Shown here: positions 1-5,435 of the stretch, piece by piece
How the letters are laid out: every line of letters starts with the position of its first letter
Position numbering within the stretch: position 1 is the stretch's first letter
Program-made: the position numbers and the translations under genes
Origin: an uncultured Rhizobiaceae group bacterium
GTDB taxonomy: Bacteria > Pseudomonadota > Alphaproteobacteria > Rhizobiales > Rhizobiaceae
Assembly (NCBI GenBank): GCA_937923355.1
Contig: CALAIO010000185.1
Coordinates: 1 to 15,158 of the forward strand
DNA length: 15,158 nucleotides
Direction: 5' to 3'
The notes under the pieces: model-generated
What the model was told of the DNA's origin: nothing
What the model saw: only the letters and a program-made list of their open reading frames with translations
Database searches by the model: none

Positions 1-484
1 GGATTGGTATCACCCGGGTCGCTCAGGCACGATACAGCTTGGGCCAAAATTAATCTTGGGCCACTTCGGTGAGCTTCATCCAATGACTTTGGAAACACTA
101 GACGTATCAGGTCCAATATGCGGGTTTGAAATCATGCTGGATAACCTTCCAGCTTCGCGCAAAAAAGCAACCAAGACAAAACCACCCCTAGAGCTATCTG
201 GCCTACAATCCTTGGCACGTGATTTTGCCTTTGTGGTCGATAATGATTGCGATGCGCTGACGCTCATTAAAGCTGCACAAGGTTCAGATAAGAACCTGAT
301 CTCTGGTGTTAAGGTCTTTGATATTTTCGAAGGCCCGTCTCTTGGTGAAAATAAAAAGTCAGTTGCCATCGAAGTCATGCTTCAACCAAAGGACAAAACC
401 CTGACCGATGAAGACATCGCGACGGTGAGTTCCAAGATTGTTGCAACGGTAGAAAAAGCAACTGGCGGAACCCTGCGCGGTTAA
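1..484 (+). CDS. pheT: Phenylalanyl-tRNA synthetase beta subunit, C-terminal part (5' end outside window)
   Basis: This is the last ~160 residues of the beta subunit of the alpha2beta2 enzyme that charges tRNA-Phe in the cytoplasm. The open frame starts before the window (first full codon at base 2) and begins [16 protein letters not shown], typical of the segment just before the terminal domain. The last ~95 residues, from [17 protein letters not shown] through [17 protein letters not shown] to [16 protein letters not shown], match the FDX-ACB (anticodon-binding ferredoxin-fold) domain that closes PheT proteins. The methionine at base 56 is internal and not a start. The TAA stop at 482-484 lies in a TTAA that also gives the stop of the convergent hydrolase gene. 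Catalytic and editing domains are not in view, so the assignment rests on the C-terminus only, but it is a confident one. Confidence 0.95.
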   Translation, partial: DWYHPGRSGTIQLGPKLILGHFGELHPMTLETLDVSGPICGFEIMLDNLPASRKKATKTKPPLELSGLQSLARDFAFVVDNDCDALTLIKAAQGSDKNLISGVKVFDIFEGPSLGENKKSVAIEVMLQPKDKTLTDEDIATVSSKIVATVEKATGGTLRG

Positions 485-1089
485 TAAGCGTAGCGTTTTG
501 TGACTCTGGTACTTTTGAAAAATACATGTGCGCCAAGTTGTGAAACTGGCTTTAGTTTACGTGACCAAGAAGGATTTACATCATAACGGTGATAATGCGT
601 CATGGTGCCAACGTCGTAGTGAAATGCTTGCCCCATAAATTTGGCTTCACGTTCAATGCCATTGGTGAGGATATGTCCAGCAAGTCTGAGCATTTTGATA
701 TAACTTGATTTGTTGCGCGGCCTGTCAGAAATGCCATCACAGGCAAAAGAAAATTGGCAACGGTTTCTCATATGCTGATTTTGAAAAACCACTTCACAAA
801 TCGTGTCTGGATATGCGGTTGAGCGAACGCGATTTAAAATAGTTGCGCCTACCGCATATTGCCCTAATACAGGTTCGCCACGTGCTTCATGGTATAACCC
901 TAGAGCAAGGCATTCTCTTTCTTTTCTTTTAAAAAGGCTCTTCTCAATGATTTCTTTTTGATTTGAATAATAATTTTTTATACTCAAAAGTGTCGTCGTC
1001 GTTATGACGCTCGAACTGGCGTTTGTGTTTAGAGTGCTTAATAAAAGAAACAGTAGCACTGCGCTATATTTGTAAAAAGAAATGATCAT
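481..1089 (-). CDS. Secreted SleB-like cell wall hydrolase (Hydrolase_2 family)
   Basis: A 202-residue exported protein of the SleB/CwlJ hydrolase family (PF07486), whose members cleave the glycan strand of peptidoglycan. Residues ~8-24 form a hydrophobic signal segment ending near NTNAS, so the mature enzyme should be periplasmic. The catalytic domain begins at residue 60 with [15 protein letters not shown]68 in this motif is the expected catalytic glutamate. It continues with [13 protein letters not shown], the cysteines C98, C111 and C117 around [10 protein letters not shown], and AFHYD. The four cysteines suggest disulfides. Alphaproteobacterial paralogues of this size are common, and in a non-sporulating cell the role is more likely wall remodelling than spore germination. 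The start is the first ATG and has no clear Shine-Dalgarno. It is divergent from the murein endopeptidase gene, so two wall-active enzymes share a ~180-bp control region. The exact bond cleaved cannot be read from the sequence. Confidence 0.88.
   Translation of the reverse strand: MIISFYKYSAVLLFLLLSTLNTNASSSVITTTTLLSIKNYYSNQKEIIEKSLFKRKERECLALGLYHEARGEPVLGQYAVGATILNRVRSTAYPDTICEVVFQNQHMRNRCQFSFACDGISDRPRNKSSYIKMLRLAGHILTNGIEREAKFMGQAFHYDVGTMTHYHRYDVNPSWSRKLKPVSQLGAHVFFKSTRVTKRYAY
532..558 (+). terminator. Possible pheT terminator inside the convergent hydrolase gene
   Basis: GCCAAGTT at 532-539 can pair with AACTGGC at 544-550, with one bulged A, and TTTAGTTT follows. It lies ~48 bases past the pheT stop and within the 3' coding end of the opposing gene. 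The stem is imperfect and the T run is broken, so this is only a candidate. Confidence 0.3.
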
Positions 1090-1147
1090 GTTTGCCCCAC
1101 GAAGAACTTTGATGATCTCTTAAAAGTATTAACATCTTCCAAAAATA

Positions 1148-1239
1148 TTACGCTAGGTAAGAATATTTTAATTCTTGCGGCTTTAATTGGTATCAACAGT
1201 GATTTGACAAATTGAGGCCTAGAAGGTCTCCTAGCGTAA
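1148..1239. repeat. 10-bp inverted repeat TTACGCTAGG / CCTAGCGTAA flanking the divergent promoter region
   Basis: TTACGCTAGG at 1148-1157 is repeated exactly as its reverse complement CCTAGCGTAA at 1230-1239, with 72 bases between. Both arms lie in the gene-free stretch between the SleB-like gene and mepA. A TTGACA hexamer at 1204-1209 sits between them and could be a -35 box for mepA, but no good -10 box follows at standard spacing. A pair of operator sites is possible; chance is not excluded. Confidence 0.4.
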
Positions 1240-1269
1240 CAAATCGTAGTGATTCTTTATGGGACTGTT

Positions 1270-2379
1270 ATGGGCAAACTATCGAAATTTTTCTGCACTG
1301 CCTTGGCGCTTACATTTCTAACGCCAGAATTTGTTTATGCGCAAACACCAGCAAAGAAACTCTTTGGGAATAGGCCGCTGCCAGCAGCATTAAAGCCTGC
1401 AGCTCATGGATTTTATACGAAAGGCTGTCTTTCAGGCGGCGTTGCAATTCCCGTTGATGGTCCAAACTGGCAAGCAATGCGCCTCTCGCGCAACCGTCGT
1501 TGGGGTCACCCGGAATTAATCGGTATTATCGAGCAGCTCTCATACAAGGCCAAGAAAGATGGCTGGAATGGTTTGCTCGTTGGTGACATCTCTCAGCCGC
1601 GTGGTGGGCCAATGTTAACAGGTCACAGGTCTCACCAAATGGGTCTGGATGCGGATTTATGGCTGACGCCCATGCCAAACAAACGCATGACCTATAAGGA
1701 AAGAGAAAATACAAGCGCGATTTCTGTCTTGAAAAGAGGGACTAATTTTGTCGATCAATCACGGTGGACGCGCGCGCATACAATGTTGCTTTATCATGCA
1801 GCAAGTTTTCCTGAAATCGAGCGCGTTCTCGTACATCCTGGGATTAAAAAACAACTCTGTGATACCGTAAAAGGCAATCGCAAGTGGCTGAGTAAAATAC
1901 GCCCGACATGGGGACACCATTACCATTTCCATTTGCGCATGGGCTGTCCGTCCGGGTCACCTGATTGTAAAAGACAAAATGCAACGCCAACCAAAACAGG
2001 TTGTTCAGACGGTTCTCTGGACTGGTGGTTTAACGTAGAATTTGCACCAAAGAAGAAGCCTGCAAAACCAGTTAAGAAAAAACCGCGTCGCGAGCTAACG
2101 GTTTCTGATTTGCCGCAAGCCTGTCAGCTTGTATTAAACGCCACTGCGCCAACGTTGGAAGCAGCAACACACAAGCCGATTGCTGCAGCTTTTGTTGCGC
2201 CAGAAATAAAATTGCCAAAATATTCAGCAAGCCGTGTTTTAAAGGGAAAACCTATCGAAGCATCACAAGCCAAGGGAACGCCTGTTTCAAGTTTGAATGT
2301 TGCGCAACCAGTAAATGGCTTTAATTATATTCCACAAGGAGCAATTCCTGTGCCAACGCTAAGACCGTTTGTACAATAA
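1270..2379 (+). CDS. mepA: Penicillin-insensitive murein DD-endopeptidase, MepA family
   Basis: A periplasmic zinc peptidase that cuts DD cross-links (and often LD links) in peptidoglycan. I chose the ATG at 1270 over a GTG at 1249: it follows GGGAC at a fair distance and opens directly into a signal peptide (MGKLSKFFCTALALTFLT...FVYA, cut near residue 24). Numbering from there, GHRSHQMGLDADLW holds the expected zinc ligands H122 and D129, and WGHHYHFHLR holds H216, H219 and the third ligand H221. These match the spacing of H113, D120, H206, H209 and H211 in E. coli MepA. Six or more cysteines (C53, C197, C226, C233, C245, C285) fit the disulfide-rich fold. The final ~110 residues, starting with a lysine/proline-rich KKKPAKPVKKKPRR stretch, are an extension not needed for catalysis. 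The gene stands alone between a divergent hydrolase and convergent msrA. Confidence 0.92.
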   Translation: MGKLSKFFCTALALTFLTPEFVYAQTPAKKLFGNRPLPAALKPAAHGFYTKGCLSGGVAIPVDGPNWQAMRLSRNRRWGHPELIGIIEQLSYKAKKDGWNGLLVGDISQPRGGPMLTGHRSHQMGLDADLWLTPMPNKRMTYKERENTSAISVLKRGTNFVDQSRWTRAHTMLLYHAASFPEIERVLVHPGIKKQLCDTVKGNRKWLSKIRPTWGHHYHFHLRMGCPSGSPDCKRQNATPTKTGCSDGSLDWWFNVEFAPKKKPAKPVKKKPRRELTVSDLPQACQLVLNATAPTLEAATHKPIAAAFVAPEIKLPKYSASRVLKGKPIEASQAKGTPVSSLNVAQPVNGFNYIPQGAIPVPTLRPFVQ

Positions 2380-2383
2380 GGAT

Positions 2384-3049
2384 TTAAGCTTTTACACCTG
2401 TGCCAATCGGGCAAGAAACGCCAATGCCACCGATACCGCAATAGCCTTGCGGGTTTTTTGCTAGGTATTGTTGGTGATATTCTTCAGCAAAGTAAAATTC
2501 TTTTGCATCTTCTATTTCTGTTGTGATGGTATTTGTCACACCAGATTTTTGAAGCGCTTGTTGGTAAACTTCTTTGGATGAAAGTGCTGCCATGCGCTGA
2601 TCATTATTATTAGTATAGATGCCAGAGCGATACTGCGTTCCAATATCATTCCCCTGTTTATTGCCTTGGGTTGGATTATGTCCTTCCCAAAATGTCTTAA
2701 GGAGCGTTTCATAAGAAATAATGCTTGGATCATAAACAGCGAGAACAACTTCGTTATGGCCTGTCATGCCTGAACAAACTTCCTTGTAGGTTGCGTTGGG
2801 TGTGAAGCCAGCTGCGTAGCCAACAGCGGTTACATAAACACCTTCAAGAGACCAGAATATACGTTCGACACCCCAAAAGCATCCCATGCCAAACATCGCA
2901 GTTTCCAAGTTTTCTGGATAAGGGCCATGAAGTGGCGTGCCAGACACGAAGTGATGCGAGCCGCTATCGATTGCTTCGTTACGACCAGGAAGTGCGGTTG
3001 AAGCGCTGGGTTTATTCAGTTTACGGTCAAACATCTGAGCAAGAAACAT
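2384..3049 (-). CDS. msrA: Peptide methionine-S-sulfoxide reductase
   Basis: Repairs oxidised proteins by reducing methionine-S-sulfoxide, using thioredoxin as the final electron donor. The 221-residue length fits the long (E. coli-like) class. The signature GMGCFWGVE contains the nucleophile C57, and the C-terminal [15 protein letters not shown] carries two recycling cysteines, as in three-cysteine MsrA proteins. The block [25 protein letters not shown] and [26 protein letters not shown] are textbook family segments. There is no signal peptide, so it should be cytosolic. AGGAG at 3056-3060 (read on the minus strand) is a strong Shine-Dalgarno 6-7 bases before the ATG, which settles the start. 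The small membrane protein gene ends 20 bases upstream, so the two are likely cotranscribed. The 3' end faces mepA at a distance of only 4 bp and carries the mepA terminator within it. Confidence 0.97.
   Translation of the reverse strand: MFLAQMFDRKLNKPSASTALPGRNEAIDSGSHHFVSGTPLHGPYPENLETAMFGMGCFWGVERIFWSLEGVYVTAVGYAAGFTPNATYKEVCSGMTGHNEVVLAVYDPSIISYETLLKTFWEGHNPTQGNKQGNDIGTQYRSGIYTNNNDQRMAALSSKEVYQQALQKSGVTNTITTEIEDAKEFYFAEEYHQQYLAKNPQGYCGIGGIGVSCPIGTGVKA
2436..2459 (+). terminator. Rho-independent terminator for mepA, embedded in the msrA 3' coding region
   Basis: CCGCAA at 2436-2441 pairs perfectly with TTGCGG at 2447-2452 around a 5-base loop, then G and six T residues (2454-2459). This lies 57 bases past the mepA stop and reads in mepA's direction. 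The same DNA read on the other strand encodes the conserved Asn-Pro-Gln-Gly-Tyr-Cys-Gly segment of MsrA. Confidence 0.75.
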
Positions 3050-3069
3050 TCTATTCTCCTAAAACGAAC

Positions 3070-3396
3070 TCAACTACCAAAACGGTGGCGCCAGCGACGG
3101 TCTTTACGACGTCCTATCCATAAAAATATAATGGCCAGTACGCCAAAGACAACCCAGCTTGGTGCGAGAAGAATGTTTTGTATCACGTTCTCCCAAAGCC
3201 ATGGAAAGCCCAAGTGACGTTCTATGCCAACTTGAAGATATTGTAGACTGGGAACGTGAAGCTCACTCCAGGCCTCTCCCAAAACTTTAAATTTGAAAGT
3301 CGAGTCAGCAATAGACCGCGTTATGTCAAGAATGGCAGTTATGACTGTCATTGCAAGTGCAATAAATCCGATAAGTTTGGCAAAAAATTTAAACAT
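3070..3396 (-). CDS. Small two-helix membrane protein of unknown function
   Basis: A 108-residue protein that I do not recognise by name. Residues ~5-25 (FAKLIGFIALAMTVITAIL) and ~79-96 (SWVVFGVLAIIFLWIG) are hydrophobic helices. Between them is a soluble stretch with the pattern SELHVPSLQYLQVGIERHLGFPWLWENVIQNILLAP. The tail GRRKDRRWRHRFGS is strongly basic and by the positive-inside rule should be cytoplasmic; the N-terminus (MFKFFAK) would then also be inside, with the middle loop in the periplasm. Proteins of this layout are seen as conserved hypotheticals in Hyphomicrobiales. It lies 20 bases upstream of msrA on the same strand and is probably the first gene of a two-gene unit. That does not establish a role in oxidative repair. 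The start ATG is preceded by only a weak purine-rich AAGAAA. Confidence 0.75.
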   Translation of the reverse strand: MFKFFAKLIGFIALAMTVITAILDITRSIADSTFKFKVLGEAWSELHVPSLQYLQVGIERHLGFPWLWENVIQNILLAPSWVVFGVLAIIFLWIGRRKDRRWRHRFGS

Positions 3397-3424
3397 GATT
3401 TCTTATAAAGTGTTCTGAGCGCTT

Positions 3425-3453
3425 AAAATAGGTGTCTGTAGTAAGATTTACAA
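3425..3453 (-). promoter_or_regulatory. Possible promoter for the small membrane protein-msrA unit
   Basis: On the minus strand, TTGTAA (3448-3453) and TATTTT (3425-3430) are separated by 17 bases and would start transcription ~20-25 bases before the ATG. Both boxes are only moderately good matches in AT-rich DNA. Confidence 0.3.
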
Positions 3454-3493
3454 TATATGACTAAATTTAAAGCACCAATTACAATAACTTCGC

Positions 3494-3521
3494 TTGAACC
3501 CCAGTCACAAATTTGTATAGT
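3494..3521 (+). promoter_or_regulatory. Promoter for tRNA-Ser
   Basis: TTGAAC at 3494-3499 and TATAGT at 3516-3521, with a 16-base spacer, are good -35 and -10 boxes. They place the start of transcription at about 3528, just before the mature tRNA 5' end at 3534, which is the close spacing expected of a single tRNA gene. Confidence 0.6.
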
Positions 3522-3533
3522 GCGGCAAGTTAA

Positions 3534-3623
3534 GGACAGGTGGCCGAGTGGTCGAAGGCGCACGCCTGGAAAGTGTGTAGGCGGGCAACCGTCTCCAGGG
3601 TTCGAATCCCTGTCTGTCCGCCA
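3534..3623 (+). tRNA. tRNA-Ser (anticodon GGA)
   Basis: A class II tRNA of 90 bases including an encoded CCA. The acceptor strands GGACAGG (3534-3540) and TCTGTCC (3613-3619) pair with one G-T wobble, with G as discriminator base as expected for serine. The D arm TGGCCGAGTGGTC is typical of tRNA-Ser. The anticodon stem CACGC/GTGTG encloses the loop CTGGAAA, with the GGA anticodon at 3568-3570, reading UCC and UCU. A long variable arm follows, then the T arm CAGGGTTCGAATCCCTG. The long variable arm and G73 exclude most other identities. It is the last feature before the minus-strand glycan cluster. Confidence 0.96.
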
Positions 3624-3853
3624 TTACGGGATCTTCTGATCTCAGCTTTGATGACCAACTTTAAGAATTTTATTTTATCAGTTATTTTTTAACTATGGAA
3701 CAAATGTGGATGTTCAACATTCTGCTATGTGCAAAAAACAAATTCAAATTTGAAAAATCAATAATAATGCTTGTAGGTTTGAATATTGTATAAAGACGAT
3801 GGTGTTATTTTGACATTCAAATTTTTCAAATATGGATGAATTTTAAAAATTTA
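3624..3853. other. AT-rich gene-free gap between tRNA-Ser and the glycan cluster
   Basis: I see no convincing gene here. GGGATC (3628-3633) and GATCTC (3638-3643) could form a short hairpin just past the tRNA, but no T run follows. The perfect 12-bp palindrome TTCAAATTTGAA (3743-3754) and the related ATTCAAATTTTTCAAAT (3815-3831) share the 10-mer ATTCAAATTT. A trace of an integrase or a second copy of the tRNA 3' end is not present. Confidence 0.5.
3733..3752 (-). terminator. Weak candidate terminator at the end of the glycan operon
   Basis: Read on the minus strand, CAAAT-TTGA-ATTTG is followed after the stem by six T residues (3733-3738 on the plus strand are A). It lies ~100 bases past the last stop of the cluster. 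The stem is almost all A-T, so efficiency is doubtful. Confidence 0.25.
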
Positions 3854-4765
3854 TCATTTAATCAATTCCGCAACCCCAACACCGGTTCGGCCATAGTTGT
3901 TGCCATTATAGAACATGTAAATGCGTTGATTAATATGGATAAGACTAGGATAACAAGCTGCTTTACTTTCCCAATTATCTTTAGATGCCCCTAAAATATC
4001 ACTACTGAGGCGAAGCCATTTTCCAGACTTTTTGTCTCGTTTGCTTAAACCAATTTTATATTGCTCTTTTCTGATACTGTAGAAGGTAAACTCATCGTCT
4101 TCCAGTTTGAGTAGCCATGGTCGTGAAAGTCCATATTCTCCACTCTCAAGGCTAATTTCATCTTGACCAGAAGGTTGCCAATCTATGCCATCATTTGATG
4201 TAGCAGTTGTAATAACATGCTGCATTTCTTCTTCTGAAATACCACCTTGTCTACTGGTGCCGTAATACATTCGCCATTGCGAATTATTATTTTCTGGTGG
4301 GGTTACAAATGGGTAGCTCAAGGTAAAAGGGTCAAATCGGCTACGATCCAAAATAGGCCCTTCGAAAGCTGGTTCGAATTTGGTTCCCGTGCCATCTTTA
4401 CTAATTGCAAGACCTATAGAATTACGAAACGGGACGTCCTGTGATTTATTCCATCCCAAGTAATAAAGCCATAGTTCGCCATTTACTTCGCATATCGAAC
4501 CTATCGAAATACCACGATCGCTAAAACTGCCAAGCTGGCCAGGACCAAGACACGGTTTCTTTGAGACCGCTATAACTTCTGTTGGTCTCTGCGGTGATAC
4601 GTCAATATAACCAACACTACCGCGGTTATCATTATCTCTTGAAATCATAAAAATACGCAAAATCTCAGGAGAGATTAAAACTGGCGCAGGGTACGCGGCA
4701 TGGCTTTTCATCCAGTCAGGCCCAAGCTCTGCAGAGAATATAAAGCCTAAGCGTTCCGCTTTCAT
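3854..4765 (-). CDS. Five-bladed beta-propeller, glycosidase-like protein (GH43/GH130-type fold)
   Basis: The 303-residue protein shows regularly spaced blades, each with an aromatic strand and then an A-x-S-x-D-G turn: LWLYYLGWNKS...IGLAISKDGTGTKFEP, WRMYYGTSRQG...TTATSNDGIDWQPSG, FTFYSIRKEQYKIGLSKRD, and RIYMFYNGNNYGRTGVGVAE at the C-terminus. This is the pattern of the GH32/43/62/68/130 propeller superfamily. Such proteins occur in O-antigen and capsule clusters with no proven job. There is no signal peptide, so it should act in the cytoplasm, where degrading polymer is unlikely. Trimming of a precursor, phosphorolysis or a non-catalytic role are all open. I could not assign catalytic acids with confidence. 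It is the last gene of the run. Its ATG lies one base after the acyltransferase stop, so translation is probably coupled. The fold call is firm, the function is not. Confidence 0.72.
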   Translation of the reverse strand: MKAERLGFIFSAELGPDWMKSHAAYPAPVLISPEILRIFMISRDNDNRGSVGYIDVSPQRPTEVIAVSKKPCLGPGQLGSFSDRGISIGSICEVNGELWLYYLGWNKSQDVPFRNSIGLAISKDGTGTKFEPAFEGPILDRSRFDPFTLSYPFVTPPENNNSQWRMYYGTSRQGGISEEEMQHVITTATSNDGIDWQPSGQDEISLESGEYGLSRPWLLKLEDDEFTFYSIRKEQYKIGLSKRDKKSGKWLRLSSDILGASKDNWESKAACYPSLIHINQRIYMFYNGNNYGRTGVGVAELIK

Positions 4766-4766
4766 C

Positions 4767-5435
4767 TTAAAAGCCTTTTAAACGAGAGCTAGGGACTCTT
4801 GAAAGTTTTGTACTTTCTGCAGCAATAACGCTTTCATCTTTTAGGTTTTTTGTAACAAGTGCACCTGAGCCGATTACGCACCGCTCACCTACGACAATAT
4901 GGTCATTTAAAGTGGCATTCACACCGATGAATGAGCGCTTGCCTATCGTTACGCCTCCAGAAATCACAACATGAGAACTTATAAAAGAAAAATCCTCGAT
5001 TGTACTATGATGGCCAATATGATTGCCGCTCCACAGTGTAACGCCATTACCAATACGAGAGAAAGGCTGGATTGTATTATCTTCCAGAATGAAACAATTC
5101 CATCCATGATCAAGATAAGAAAAAATGGTCGCCTTGCTTGAAACATAACTTGCCAGTCCGTAGCCCATGTCTAGAGCAGCCAAGCATTTTTCCTGTCTTA
5201 GTTTATTAATGCCAGAATAACCTACAGCAATAAAAAAATCATAATTCTCAGAGGAATGGCTGGAAGTTACCTCTTCGAAAGGGACTACTGCGTGACCCGC
5301 AAAACTATCTTCTTTAATATATTCCCCATCAACGCAGAAAGCAGCAATCTCGCGCTCCGTATCATGTTTGAAATAAAATGCGGCTACTTCAGCAAGTTCC
5401 CCAGAGCCAAAAATCACAAGTTTTTTCGTGGTCAT
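4767..5435 (-). CDS. NeuD/PglD-like sugar acyltransferase (left-handed beta-helix)
   Basis: A 222-residue acetyl-CoA-type acyltransferase of the sialic acid O-acetyltransferase NeuD/PglD group. The N-terminal half is a small Rossmann-like sugar-binding domain beginning KKLVIFGSGELAEVAAFYF, with GSGELAE at residues 10-16. From about residue 100 come hexapeptide repeats of a left-handed beta-helix: IGNGVTLWSGNHIGHHSTIEDFSFISSHVVISGGVTIGKRSFIG and onward. H139, H142 and H143 in NHIGHH are the likely active-site histidines. PglD and PerB relatives N-acetylate a 4-amino group on a nucleotide-linked 6-deoxy sugar, while NeuD O-acetylates. With a dehydratase and an aminotransferase in the same operon, N-acylation of an amino sugar is the more attractive reading. 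Its ATG overlaps the stop of the upstream fusion gene in ATGA (5432-5435), a sign of translational coupling. The exact acyl donor is unknown. Confidence 0.85.
   Translation of the reverse strand: MTTKKLVIFGSGELAEVAAFYFKHDTEREIAAFCVDGEYIKEDSFAGHAVVPFEEVTSSHSSENYDFFIAVGYSGINKLRQEKCLAALDMGYGLASYVSSKATIFSYLDHGWNCFILEDNTIQPFSRIGNGVTLWSGNHIGHHSTIEDFSFISSHVVISGGVTIGKRSFIGVNATLNDHIVVGERCVIGSGALVTKNLKDESVIAAESTKLSRVPSSRLKGF

Noticed and set aside
3457..3639. A 60-codon plus-strand open frame
   Set aside because: It runs straight through the tRNA-Ser gene and its promoter, and has no RBS; it is a chance frame.
3698..3716. GAACA-N8-TGTTC as a LexA-type SOS box
   Set aside because: The spacing does not match the alphaproteobacterial GTTC-N7-GTTC direct repeat or the Gram-positive GAAC-N4-GTTC form, and there is no SOS gene nearby.
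4371..4379. GGTTCGAAT, matching part of the tRNA-Ser T loop, as a second attachment site
   Set aside because: Only nine bases match, the flanks differ, and it lies within the propeller coding sequence. It is too short for an att repeat.
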